A stretch of DNA of 64,000 nt from Coptis chinensis (lineage: Eukaryota; Streptophyta; Magnoliopsida; Ranunculales; Ranunculaceae). Position numbers and translations under genes: made by a program. Within the stretch, counting starts at the first letter, position 1. Each line of letters opens with the position of its first letter. The DNA is taken from the NCBI GenBank assembly GCA_015680905.1, contig CM027381.1:90483501-90547500 (forward strand). Reading direction: 5' to 3'. The notes beneath the pieces are model-generated. The model made no database searches. It was not told the DNA's origin and saw nothing but the letters and a program-made list of their open reading frames with translations. Below are positions 43,795 to 55,469 of the stretch, in pieces.

Positions 43795-46480
43795 TATAAA
43801 AGTCATCCTTAAGAACTATGTGTGGCTTAATTCCAGTCTAGTTAATGAATCCTAACCTGAGTTACTGACTCTCCACTCACAACTATCTCCCAAGATACAG
43901 ACTAGATACGTAGGCATCTTCATCCACATGAAAATCAACCATTAGCACCAAACAAAATTATTCCATTTTCATTATCCTAACTTAAGAGCTAAGTCTTAAC
44001 CTTGCTGTAAATTTAGACATTTACACTCTGTATATATCCTACCCTGTCTTGAATTGTGGGTGATGAAAGAGTATGGTTAAAAAAGAGGGTCGTGGACTAA
44101 GCAGTTCATCATAAAACTAGAAGCTGATCTTTGGTTCACAAAACCAGTATGCTTTGTAAATGAAGGTGCAACTCTAGTACTGTCAAAAATGGTTTCTAGA
44201 ATGCTTTTATTGGATTGCTAAGTTGCATTGTCAATCCACATAGTATTTATTTCTTCTTTTGAATTAATTATAAATGTGCAGCGCTCAATTGATAATGTTC
44301 TTCTATCTCATCTCCCGCCTTCTGGTTCCCACGTATATGAGGTTTAATTGAACTTTGCTTATGATTACCAATTAATGGCCTGATGCATTGTCCATGAAGT
44401 GTTTCATTGCCATTTATTTTTCTACACTTACTCGTGCTTATTTGCATATTACGTTGTCATAAAATCTTGCTGTTATGTTATGTTCATAGTATCCATCAAG
44501 TTTAAATTATGCTTCATAGATATACATCAATCTATTCATTAATAATTGACCCATTTTAGCTTTTTTTTCTTTTGTTTTTTTTTTGTCTTCACTTTGTTTT
44601 TTATTTCATATTTTCATACTATCTATTTTTGACTTACTAATTATGATTCATAGATATACATTTATTGTGTTGGATTTGGACATATACTTCTTTATAGATA
44701 TATACATATACGCTCTCCTAACACTCTTTAATTAAATTAAACTTCTTTAGCGTTTTTGAACTCTCTTTCAAAATATTTGGTTTATATAGATTGCAATGCG
44801 ACCAATTCTCAACAAAGGGAAACACCATCTGCACCTTTCTATCGAACCTTCAAAGCAGAACATACGTACTTTTGTTGCCCCCAAGATAGGCTCAATCTTC
44901 AACCGGCCTCTTGGCTTCTCGGTATTTCTTGCTTACAGCTACTATTGCTTATAACTGCTATTGCATTGCCAATCCAAGGGGTATTTATTTCTTCTTTTGT
45001 TTAAGGAATTCATTGTTGATGCATTGACTTTCATTGAACAAAATAGATTATGGTACTACATATTCATACAGTATTATAAAGAGCATGAAGTTGATAATAA
45101 GGATGTGGTTCTATATAATACTTACATTTTTAAAATGATTGACTGCGTAATACATTGACAAGTACATATTCAAAAGACACGACAAAACAACAATGGTGTT
45201 GAATTTAACTTATGTTGGTAAGTCATTTGCTCCCTACTTCTTGGGTCAACACTAACAAATGCAAGTTCTTCTAGAAATATCTTAGTGTAAACTAATTTCC
45301 CAAGAAGTTGTTTAGAAATTATGAATTTTGTGTTATGATGTGTTATTGTGGTTACATTTATATAAATATGTTGTTGTTGTCCTCTTTCTTCTATAACCAA
45401 TTAAATGGTTTTCAATTAGTTTGGTTTGTTTAGTAATTATTAGTATGTTGTTGTCAGACGTTGATGACAGAAAGGAGGTGACAATTGTCAATTTGAATGC
45501 TCACTTCGCTGTACTCAAAGATACAATTGTCATTTTTAGCTATACTTTTTATACTTTAGTTTTTTTGCTTGGTACAAGTTTTTTAGTGTTAATGGATTAG
45601 TAAAATCCTAAAGCTGAAACTATTTAACCAATTTGATTGGTTAATATCAAATTTTCGCTTAATTGATTCATCGATATTGGATCGAAGTCTCATTTTTGAA
45701 CTTCACTCTCATATACTCAGTATATTAAAGAGTCAATGAGGTTGATTGTGGTTAGATATTTGTTACATATTAGTTATTTCTGTCATTCTGGGTTTTCAAT
45801 CTCAATTTGATGATGGTGTTCTCTTTTAGGAGTGTCTGAACTTGATGCTTTTGCCTTTCGAATAGTTTTTTAATCCCTTCAGTTGAATTTTCTCTTGCAT
45901 GCTCTTTTATTTGCCAACTTATTCATGCTTTCTATTGATTGGCAACAGGTTCAAGATCATGGATTTAAGTGGAAATCTCATGCACATGTTGCAGCTAAAT
46001 AGTTATTTAACCATATTTGCTTAGGAAATGTGTTCAAGTTTACTGCCTCACTTGAAAATGTAAATTGCGAAGAAATCTGAATTGAATATATAGTTTTCAT
46101 GATGCAATTTGATAGTGTTGTAATTATTTGACTTTGTTGAATTGTTAGTTATTTTGTTGCTTTGTAAGCAAACCAGATTGTGCCTATAGTAGAACCTATA
46201 TGAGCACACTTTTTAGTTGTGCCAACTTCTTTTTTCTTTTGTGTCACTTATCAGTTAATCAAAATTATGTCGTTATTCAAATGCTAGGTAAGTGGGTAAA
46301 TTATGTCGTTATTCAAATTTTATTTGGATATGGTTTCAATTTTAAGAATGCTATAATTTTGTCCACGTCTAGACGAGATGACACATGTAATTAGAAAATA
46401 ATATGATCGGATTTGTGGCTCGAGGTATATGTATGCTCAATAGGGTAGCGCTCTAATATTTGGCTTTTAAGATAGCTGAT
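43795..46480. other. Likely end of right arm, then intergenic DNA
   Basis: Up to about 44000 the sequence is probably the rest of the arm or LTR. The remainder is AT-rich with short ORFs only. A roughly 45-base imperfect duplication occurs at 44221-44262 and 44955-45001. AATTATGTCGTTATTCAAAT occurs twice at about 46263 and 46298. No gene recognised. Confidence 0.45.
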
Positions 46481-46489
46481 AGCTGGGGC

Positions 46490-46550
46490 AAACCCTAGTA
46501 AGAAACATTCTAGAAACATCTCCCCACCTAATATTCCCCCTATAAATATA
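46490..46550 (+). promoter_or_regulatory. Promoter elements of the SKP1-like gene
   Basis: A TATA box TATAAATATAAATATAAATA begins at 46541, 64 bases before the ATG. AAACCCTA (46490-46497) is a telo-box. GAAACATTCTAGAAAC (from 46502) includes TTCTAGAA, a heat-shock-element core with a third GAA unit at non-ideal spacing. Function is inferred from motifs alone. Confidence 0.55.
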
Positions 46551-46604
46551 AATATAAATATAAATCAGACCACCACATCTCAGCCTCCTCCTAATTTCAA
46601 AACA

Positions 46605-47087
46605 ATGTCAACAGCCACCGAGACTGCAAAGATGATAACACTAACAAGTTCCGACGGAGAAAAGTTCGAAATCGAAGAAACAGTTGCAATGGAATCAATA
46701 ACAATAAAAAACATAATCGATGACGGGGCAATTGATACTGGAATCCCATTACCGAACGTAATGGCACCTGTTTTATCGAAAGTTATTGAGTATTGCAAAC
46801 ACCATGTTGATAATCCATCTAAGATTGAAGACCGTGAAGTGGATGATGAGTTGAAGAAGTGGGACAAGGAATTTGTTCAGGTTGATCAGAATATGTTGTT
46901 TGATTTAATATTGGCTGCTAATTATTTGAATATTAAAGGGTTATTGGATTTGACTTGTTCAACTGTTGCTGATATGATGAAAGGGAAGACTCCTGAAGAG
47001 ATTAGGAACACTTTTCATATTGTTAATGATTATACTGCTGAGGAAGAGGAAGAAGTTAGGAGGGAGAATTCTTGGGCTTTCGAGTGA
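46605..47087 (+). CDS. SKP1-like protein (SCF ubiquitin ligase adaptor), complete
   Basis: An intact 160-residue frame starts with [20 protein letters not shown] and ends with the diagnostic WAFE. The N-terminal POZ-like fold (residues about 9-70, [15 protein letters not shown] and [12 protein letters not shown]) contacts cullin CUL1. The C-terminal helices (about 95-160, [19 protein letters not shown], then [14 protein letters not shown] and [15 protein letters not shown]) bind F-box proteins. It would act in nucleus and cytosol, linking F-box receptors to the SCF ligase. Length is normal for plant SKP1/ASK proteins. No intron interrupts it, although some ASK genes have one, so it may be an intronless family member or a retrocopy. 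TATA box and start context (AACAATGTC) look functional. Unlike most of the window, it shows no damage. Confidence 0.95.
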   Translation: MSTATETAKMITLTSSDGEKFEIEETVAMESITIKNIIDDGAIDTGIPLPNVMAPVLSKVIEYCKHHVDNPSKIEDREVDDELKKWDKEFVQVDQNMLFDLILAANYLNIKGLLDLTCSTVADMMKGKTPEEIRNTFHIVNDYTAEEEEEVRRENSWAFE

Positions 47088-48400
47088 TGGAAAGGTCTTG
47101 CTTTTTGTTTTGTTTTTATGTTTTGGATATTTTAAGGGTTTTTGTTTATGGTGGATGTGATTATTATGGATTATTAATGGTTTAGATATTTTGGGGATGT
47201 TGTTTCGTTAATGATAATTGCTTTGTTTGTTGAATGCATTAGCGCTTGTATGTTTTGGTATCAGTGTCTGGTTGCACTGTATTAGTTGCGGATTGTTATG
47301 TTGGCTGTTGTCTAGGAATAGCGTTCGTGAATGCATGTTGCTATTGAAGTTTATTTGTAAATATTAGTTGCAGACTTTTAAGTTTTTGTTGTCTTTGTCT
47401 AGAATTAATTATGTCAGATTAGTATATCACCTGAATATTGACATGGAATGTAAGGTCGTTGGGTTTAGAATTGGAAAGTTGAAGTTTTAGAAAGTAGTTA
47501 TATATTTTTGAGAACAAGGTGATATTACGATCATGTTGTTTAATACTAGCAAATACAGCAAGTAAGGTGTTACTAGGACGAAGCAGAATAAATTGAACTC
47601 GTGATATTGTTCTACATAGATGGTTCTGCACAAGCGCACTTTACTAGTATTTATTAGTTCACTCTATAGTCGATAGTTATTGATGTTAGAAGGTGCGTTG
47701 TATGACTTCTTCTCATATGCTAGCACTGTTAAAGTGCTCAAAATCAGCTTTCATTGTTAGAATCTATTTAGGGGATATTCATTGGTCATTGCCTTTTCCT
47801 CTGTGAACTGTATATTATCTGGGAATTTTACCATTCTTAATTCTGTTCCCATTGTCAAACACTTAAACACTGAGAAATCACAGTGAGTCTGTATACACGA
47901 ATGGTACTTTTTACCCCCGTAATAAGGGTAAAGAAATTTGTATGTCATGTAATGGCTTATTGATCTTGAATTTCTGCCTAGTGAAGAGGATTTCTACCTC
48001 TGAATACGGAACAATTGTTGCCACCATAATCTTTTGAAAGTTGAATTGTGTGAAATCCATCAACAGTGTATAGAGGGATGTATGACAGGTATATTTATAT
48101 AGTGATAGTTGCACTTTCTTGTTTGGTCTTGTAGGGGGATTTTACTAAAAGCGTATGGAGTGAAGTACCAATGTGGCTATATGCCATGCTTGTCTGTTGA
48201 TTGCAACTGACAAAACCTGTTATTGATCTATTAGCTCTTTGATAGTCTTGCAACTCTGATCGCTGCAGAGTCTAATAAGAATACGCCATAGTGATTAGTG
48301 TATTGCATCTTCCTACTGTTGGGAATTTGTGTTTTGATTCTATTATAACTGATTGGGAAAGCTATAGTACAACTTGATGTAACTGTTATAAGGGTAGTGT
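47088..48400. other. 3' flank of the SKP1-like gene, no further gene seen
   Basis: The first 150 bases are T-rich and likely the 3' UTR. The minus-strand ORFs at 48114-47911 and 47948-47757 could be one frame-broken reading, but no family was recognised. Confidence 0.4.
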
Positions 48401-48409
48401 GAATCTCTC

Positions 48410-48458
48410 ACACACTGATTCTAATAAAATATTGTTTTATCGACCAAAAAAAAAAAGT
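48410..48458 (+). mobile_element. 3' end of a poly(A)-tailed retroposon
   Basis: AATAAAATATTGTTTTATCGACC is followed by an A run of 11, the typical look of a LINE or retrocopy 3' end. Its 5' end and TSD were not established. Confidence 0.45.
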
Positions 48459-49700
48459 CATTTGTGCCCTAGTCACGATACAAGGTTTTTATTTTCGTTT
48501 GCTTAGTCATGGTGCTTGTTAATGAAAAGTGCACCTCTAGTTAATGTAAATGATGCTCAACCACCGCCTTTTTCAATGTTGTTGCGGGAGTTTGTTTTGG
48601 TCACTTTGTTTTCTTATTTATTCATCTTGTAGGCTGTTACAGAAAAAAGGACTTTGAACCTTAGATCTTTGCAGTGTATAATAGGACATCTTGCCTCATG
48701 ATAAACACAAGAAGGATGATGTCAGACATGAGATTTCAGTCTCTTGTTTTATAATCATAGACAGACGAGATTTCAGTCCCTCGCTTTATAATCTTAGACA
48801 AACATTGCCAAAGAAACGTCAACAAAGAATGGAGAGTTAAAATGTTAGAGAATTTCTTTGAGAAGGGTTGCTATAGTTTTTAAGACTTTCTGTAGCTCTG
48901 TTTTAGTATGCCCGATTGCCCGAACCTGACAAAATATTAACTTGCTGAAAAATGATGATTTGAGCCTTCTTCTTCCTGTTCTGTTTTCTAATTGCAATAA
49001 AGTTGGATGTAGATTAGGCAATTAGCAGAGTATGAGTTTGAGAAACTGCATCACCATGCAAAACCAATTCACCCCACATGAAGTATGCTTTTTGAGATTT
49101 CCTCTTGTCCTATAGATTGGTTGAACACAAAGCAAGGATGGTCCCCGTGGTATATCATTCTAATTTTTTCCTTTCTTACGATTTTGTACTACACGAGTTG
49201 AACCTGTAGAACTGAAAATCTCAGTTTCTGGACAACGATGTATGCGTTTTGATTTTGCGTTTTGATTTTCAAAATAATCTTAGAACTTCATAATCCTTAC
49301 TAGTTGGACTTGGTGAGTGAATGTAATGTTTAGGACACAAATCCCTGTCATTATGCATTCCATTGCGTTGCAGGAATTTATTAGTTGGTCATAATAAATT
49401 TGAGAGATGAACTTCAGTCCTGTCAATATCGCGCTGGAGTTCATTGTTTGTTCTCTATAATTGAAGAAACTTACTCGGTTGAAATTTGAAGTGCCACTGC
49501 TAAATATGAATTATCCAAAGTATTTATCCTGATGAAATTAATAAAGTACGAAAAGCTATATGGAATGAACTCGACACTAATGGACAAAGGATCAACAGAA
49601 ACCTCTTTAAGTTTTTTTTTGGTAGTCACCTCTTTTAAGTAAATTAGAACAATCGTTTTCCTACTAATCGCAGTTCAATATAGCATAAGTAGGGAAAACG
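48459..49700. other. Intergenic DNA, no gene recognised
   Basis: AT-rich with only short ORFs. A short stretch is duplicated imperfectly at about 48725-48750 and 48766-48790 (GAGATTTCAGTC... and TATAATC). Confidence 0.4.
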
Positions 49701-50586
49701 ACCTTCAGTAGACATGTTTCGTGAGAGGCTGAAAAAAAAACTATTTTCTTTTCACTGAAGTTGGCGCCTTTGGTCATGATGAATCTCGAAGCACGCTACG
49801 CTTAGATTTCTTCACACGAATAATACCTGTTTTTCTCCATTCCTCATGTGATAGATAACTCCAACAATCTCCCCCTTCCGAAGAGTGGGGGGATATCTCT
49901 ATACATTCCCAAATCAACAGGAGGAGTGTATTACCATTCCAGCGGTAGCACAATAAACATCAAACTTACTTTTCGGTAAGACTTTGGTCATCATATCCGA
50001 CCTACTCTTGTCGGTATGGATTTTCTCAATGCACAAATGTTTGTCTTCGAGAATTTCTCTAATCTAATGATAACGCACAAGATCTAGAATGAACACTCGG
50101 ATTCTTGTTCAAATTGATGGCGCTCTGACTGTCACATAGAACTACAAACTGTTTCTGCTTTAGCCCTAGTTCATCGAAGAACCTCTTCATCTATAACATC
50201 TCTTTGCAAAACTCAGTGGCTGCAATATACTCAACTTCTATAGTGGAGAGGGCAACACATTTTTGCAACTTCGATTGCCAAGAAACTGCTCCCCTTGCAA
50301 AAGTAAACAGATAACCGGAAGTGGACTTCATAGAGTCAACATCACCTGCCATGTCTTCATCTATGTAGCCTTCAAACAAGGTCTTACTGCCACCAAAACA
50401 CAAACAGGCTTTGGAAGTGCCCTTGAGATATCTCAATATCTACTTAACACCTTGTCAATGCTCTTTACCCGGATTTGAAAGAAAACGACTTATAACACCA
50501 ACGGCGAAAGCAATATCCGGTCTTGTACACACCATGTCATATATCAAGCTGTCCACTGCGGATGCATAAGAAATCTTTTCCATTTG
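49700..50586 (-). mobile_element. Truncated Ty1/copia element (RNase H end and start of 3' LTR)
   Basis: The minus strand from 50586 reads SYASAVDSLIYDMVCTRPDI, then RYLKGTSKACLCFGGSKTLF, MAGDVDSMKSTSGYLF and SWQSKLQKCVALSTIEVEYI. These are the RT-RNase H C-terminus of copia. A purine tract GGAAGGGGGAGAT precedes TGTTGGAG (near 49866), the expected 3' LTR start. The LTR end was not located, and the 5' part is missing at 50587. Confidence 0.85.
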
Positions 50587-51950
50587 ACTTTGCTTAACTT
50601 ACAAAGTTTTAATTAAATTACTATTTGATCACCTACCAGGACGCTACCGAGGCAAGGCCGATGTCAAAACTCAAATACCTTATTTATACTTGTGTTATGA
50701 CCTGCAAACTTTCTTAACTTGCATTTATACTTGGTGCATTCATTATTTTTTGCTCGATCTCAAAATTGCTAGAAGTTTCAATGAGCATAATGTATTTTTT
50801 TTTGTCTGGATGACCCCCTACAATGTAGAGAAGTATTTACAGAATTTTAGTTCTAATAAAAATCTTTAGAGATTTATAGAAATAGTTCTTAGTTTCATTT
50901 GAAGCTGAATGGAAACGGTCATATCATCTGATAATCTATGAACCATCCAATACTTCTGGCAAAACTTTCTTTAGATTAATTGTTCCTGTTCTGTTGGTAT
51001 ATTAGGTTTCTGGTTGCATAGTTGAATAAAAGGGAGGTGAAAATGAAGGGTCGGATATTATTAGCATCATTCATGGTATGTTCTTAAACACTTCTCCTTT
51101 CTTATTATGTATTTTTCCTTTGTTTTTTTTCTTTGCTTATTATCTATGTAGAGTTATGTTTGAGGGCTTTCTTTCTGTCTATTGTTCAACTTGCAGCTAT
51201 ATTCCTAGGAACAAACGATCTTGATGACACGTAGCTTAAGCTTAAGGGAGGAAAAAATAATTGAATTCATGCCACAACAAACTTTAATATGCTGGGGAAA
51301 GTTGTATTCGATAATAAAGCTAAAGCATTGGGTGATGCAAAGTTAAGTATTGGGTGATGTTGCTAACCAACAGAGCAAATATTTAGTCATGGTTATGCAA
51401 TATTAATGTAAAATTTTGAACTGAAATATCATTTGAGGTTGACCAATGTTTGCGATCACTATGTGCAACTTCAGTTTCTTACAGGCAGTTACCAATAATC
51501 AATTAATGTGGTCTATCAATTGAAGGTGGTAATTTTTTTGGTGGAGATCCACTGATCCAGTCCATTCTTGGTAATTTTGTGTGTATGCCATTTTCAAATT
51601 TGATTTGATTTGTTTTGGTAAATTATCTTTTTTAAAATACACTTACATATGCCTGCTACTTAACACCGGAGGTAATGTTTTGTTCTTATATGTGTTTGTA
51701 AGTTTTGTTGTAGTCATTGCTACTAATTCATGATATTCAAATCACTTTTCATAGTCTATATGTAACCATTGATGATCACTATAGGTCTACAATACTATTG
51801 GTAGCTTTTACTTTCTCAGACCTATTTGAAATTTCATTTTGTTAGCTTGTATTTAGTTCGGTTTGCATTTGAATTTGCATGTTGATGGAAAGTTTTTTGT
51901 ACCAATGGCACGGAAAATGCTTCTAAAGAAAGAACTCAATCACGTTGGAT
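50587..51950. other. Intergenic DNA, no gene recognised
   Basis: Very AT-rich, with short ORFs and no domain. Nothing further can be supported. Confidence 0.45.
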
Positions 51951-51954
51951 ATAA

Positions 51955-51999
51955 GATAAATGCATGTAATTACCAAAAAAAAAAAGATAAATGCATGTA
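51955..51999 (+). mobile_element. 17-bp poly(A) micro-insertion with 14-bp TSD
   Basis: GATAAATGCATGTA occurs at 51955-51968 and again at 51986-51999. Only ATTACC plus A11 lies between. This is the footprint of target-primed reverse transcription that copied almost nothing but the tail. Confidence 0.8.
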
Positions 52000-52023
52000 T
52001 ATATTATTCTTCCAATCAAGACG

Positions 52024-53875
52024 TTTTTTTTTTTTTTTTTTTCCTCAGTAAGCAAAAATTTGTATTGATGAAAGGTGGTTGGGGAGGGGGGAGAGTACAC
52101 AAGGAGTTACTTACATCCCACAAAAAGTAGCACTATAAGAACTTAACAAAACCTATAATAAACATGCTCTATAACCTCCCATTTGGTTATCGATGAGGGT
52201 TTTACAATAAAAATAACTTGATCATTGTCTTGCAAACTGACCGAGTACTTTGCCAATTGATCTGCTGTGAAATTGGCTTCTCTCCAAACTAGAGTCAATT
52301 TGCAGTAGTCTAAGAGTTCTATGCATCTCTGCCATCTCTGCTTCATACACCCAGTGTTCGTGATTCCAAACGAAACCTCGGAATTCCGCCCAATATTTCG
52401 ATTTTTCAAAAAACTAGAATTTCAAATATAGAGTCGAAATATTGATTATCCCGAAATCAATCGAAATTCCAAATATGATAGGGGTCGAAATTTGATGAAT
52501 TTTGGTTTTTGGATTTGTCGGAATTCCGAGAATTCCGAAATCCCGAACTATGCATACACCAAGGTACACTTGAAGTTCCAAAAGTATTAGCCGCAGATGT
52601 CGAGTCCGACTCCACCTGCCTTCCTCCATTTCTCTTAATAGCATACTCCACTAAAATTGCTAAACATTCAGCTATATGAAATTCGGGTCGATGCCCAATA
52701 TTCCCCGCAAAAGAAATGCTAGGAACACACATTCATAATTTCTAAAGCACGCACCATAGCCTGAAGGGCCAGGATTACCACAAGAAGCCCCATCGACATT
52801 AACTTTTATGATGTCACCCTCGGGTGGGTATCATTTGTACTCCTTGATCCTAGGTGCCCTCCGTGGCTTGTCTTGCAAACCCCAATTCTTCAAGATACAA
52901 GACTCACTACCCCCTCTTTTCATCTGACCTGTAGCAAGGCAGTTTGAGAAATGGATATTAGTCCTCAATTGTACTTTTCTTTGACATAGTCTCAGCTGTT
53001 CCCCTTCAAAGATGCATCGATGTCTACTTCTCCAGTTGATGACCATGCCTGCTAATACCGCTGAACAACACAATGACCGATATGAAAATTCTTCACACCC
53101 TTAATCTCCAACACAAACTGAGAAGAGCACAAAAAATTCTGGAATGTTACTGGCTTCTACCACCTCCTAGCATCATAAAAATTAATGTGGATGGAAGTTC
53201 ACGAGGGAACCCATGTAGGGCTGGTTAGGGAGTGATTCTCAGGGATGACATGGGTAACTTTTTGGGGGCAGCAGCAGGAGGCCTTGGGGTATCTACTAAC
53301 TATATGGCGTAAACTTGTGCTATTATAGAAGGGATTCAGAGGGCACCGGATCGGGGATATATATATGGGTGGAATCGACTCTACATCGGTAGTCAAAGCC
53401 TTCCGAGAAGACACAGCTAGCATTGAGGGTTTGAACAAAATGGAAGCAACTCGAGGGAGAAAGCATCATGGATCAATGTTACGTTCTACATGGAGGGGAT
53501 ACAAACACAAAGCGGATAGGCATGCGGTGACATGGAGCAAAGATTGCAAAATGGAGAAAGTAAATGGTGGGACAACAAACCTCCTTTTTGTGGAGATATG
53601 GAGAACCACTTTTACTACTTACTCCGCTTTCATAAGTTAAATGTAGGATGTACCGTGGGTACAATAACCGATGATACCCATACTATACAGTTCTTAACAT
53701 TTTTTTTTTTTCCTTGTAACCTCTTATTCTTGTAATCAATTACCTTTTAGCAAAAAAAAACTGCTAATACCGCTGACACCCACAGCTGCTTTTGAAAACC
53801 GCTTCTTCTATGTAACCTGAGTGCTTTTGAAAAATTTGCAAAAGTGTCGTTACATCCAAACTGAAATCCAACCCA
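52024..53875 (-). mobile_element. 5'-truncated LINE (RNase H domain), interrupted by a second LINE
   Basis: A T20 run at 52024-52043 is the poly(A) tail of a minus-strand LINE. CAATCAAGACG occurs at 52013-52023 and 53876-53886, the TSD. Minus-strand coding remnants include a linker (LKNWGLQDKPRRAPRIKEYK), INVDGASCGNPG-type RNase H start (near 52795-52760, read across a frame change), HIAECLAILVEYAIKRNGG with VESDS, and WREANFTADQLAK. Endonuclease and RT are missing through 5' truncation. The plus-strand LINE at 53065-53760 interrupts it. Confidence 0.85.
53065..53760 (+). mobile_element. 5'-truncated LINE nested in the minus-strand LINE
   Basis: The 16-bp TSD CTGCTAATACCGCTGA is present at 53049-53064 and 53761-53776. 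The insert ends with CTTTTAGC plus an A run at 53751-53760. Coding remnants on the plus strand include IIKINVDGSSRGNPCRAG and VILRDDMGNFLGAAAGGLGV, an RNase H domain with stops. Only about 700 bases of the 3' end were copied. Confidence 0.9.
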
Positions 53876-53946
53876 CAATCAAGACGTTTTCAATTACACT
53901 GTTGATTTGGCCACGTACAAATATGTGCACTTTTGCTAGTACAACT

Positions 53947-54514
53947 TGTAGAGAAAAAGGTATTTTTTTTCTCTTTCACGTGTAGGGTGCGACCCGTGCT
54001 CACTTTTGCCTTGACAAGGGCGCGCCCTGCGCTCATGCCTTTGGTGACCTTCAGGAGATTAAAGCGACGACCAATCCACCGTTTCAAACCGCGAAATTCA
54101 ATCGCTTCGGAAGTTTTTCCGAAATAGTATAAATATAGGTTTTTCCAGAAACCTAACTTTTCCAAAACCAAGAAAGAGAGAGATTATAAGTGAGAATTTT
54201 TTTGTGAGTTGAGTGTTCATTCTTTGTGAGTGAATTGAGAGACTTGTAATCTGTTATTCTGGACATCTAGTAAAGCTTGGAACTCCCAGTGTAGACGTAG
54301 GCAAATTGCCGAACCACGATATATCTCGTCTTGCAGTTTGTTCTTCTTTTACATTAATTGTTTTACTTTATATGTTTGTTATTTGATATTGAGAAGTATT
54401 GGGATATTGCTTGGAGGGTGGTGAAGTCTTGTCTATTGAGAAGGATCGATCATTGTGTTGGATTGATCCGTTTGTTGTGGGTAATGTTGTTTCCACAGTT
54501 ATTTATTCATAACA
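53947..54514 (+). repeat. 5' LTR of the copia element
   Basis: 568 bases starting TGTAGAGAAAAAGG and ending TTCATAACA. A TATA-like TATAAATATAGG lies at about 54128. It is clearly diverged from the 3' LTR, with many substitutions and indels in the first 200 bases. Confidence 0.9.
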
Positions 54515-54641
54515 ATTGGTATCGGAGCGTAGATATACAACCTAGGATTTTGAGTTTAGTGCTCAAAATTTATGTAGACAAGGTATTCGATTAAATTCTG
54601 AAGTGAAATTATTTTTTGGGTTATTGTGTGTAACCTGAAAG

Positions 54642-55420
54642 ATGACTCCCAAGATGTCAAATGCAAGGTTTGAAGTAGAGAAGTTTAATGGGAAGAATAA
54701 CTTTGGGATTTGGCAAGTCCAAGTAAGGGACATCCTCATCCAACAAGATTTGCACAAGGCTTTAAAGGTGATTAAATCTAAGGTGGCGAGTATGAATAAT
54801 GATGATTAGGAAGAGTTCGATCTTCAGGCTTGTTCATCAATCCGGTTATGTCTTGCTAATGAGATCATGTATAGTGTGATGGGAGAAAATACCACTGCCG
54901 GTATTTGGCTCAAACTAGAGTCTATGTATATGATCAAGAGCATGATGAACAAGATGTACTTTAAGAAGCGTCTTTATTGGTACATGATGGTGGATGGTTC
55001 AACGATGCAAAAGCATGTTAGTGAGTTCCGTCGGCGCCTAGCGGATTATTTGAATGTGGGCATGAAAATGGATGATGAGGATCAAGCGGCATGTTTAATA
55101 TTCTTCTTGCCAAAAGCTATGAGCATCTAATGACTACATTATGAAACGAAAAGATGTTGATCTTGACGGGTTCGTGAGTGCTCTTTTCTTATGAGTTGAT
55201 GAAGAAGACACGTGTAGAGAGAATAACATTGATGCAGGTCGGGGGCTAGTGGCAAGAGGAAGGTCGTATGAAAAGGTTTCTCTAAGCAATGAGAAGTCTA
55301 GGTCCGTCAAAGAAGCCTTTGACACATGTGAAGTGCTATAATTTGCGATGAAAAGGGACATTACACAAGTAATTGTCCTCACCAAGAAAGAGAACAAGAG
55401 AGATGGTAAGAAGAAAGGTA
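54642..55420 (+). pseudogene. gag region of the copia element
   Basis: MTPKMSNARFEVEKFNGKNN opens the region and GIWQVQVRDILIQQDLHKAL follows; a TAG occurs after about 55 codons. The frame 54867-55130 continues with GIWLKLESMYMIKSMMNKMY and a KHVSEFRRRLADYLNVGMKM block, typical of copia gag. A CCHC knuckle remnant (CYN...KGHYTSNCPH) lies near 55335-55380. Confidence 0.85.
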
Positions 55421-55469
55421 AGGCAAAAATGGGGCAAAGAGTTATGCTTGTGCTCTAAAGGGGACGAAG

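Noticed and set aside
44756-45004. 82-residue ORF with a hydrophobic C-terminus
   Set aside because: No family match, no promoter, and isolated in AT-rich DNA. Not supported as a gene.
47757-48114. Two overlapping minus-strand ORFs downstream of SKP1
   Set aside because: They could be joined by a frameshift into about 110 residues, but no domain is recognised and the reading lies in the likely 3' flank of SKP1.
45220-48475. AAGTCATTTG near 45220 and 48458 as a possible TSD of one large retroposon containing SKP1
   Set aside because: Only 10 bases match before mismatches, no LINE coding region lies between, and the SKP1 gene has its own promoter. A chance match in AT-rich DNA is likelier.
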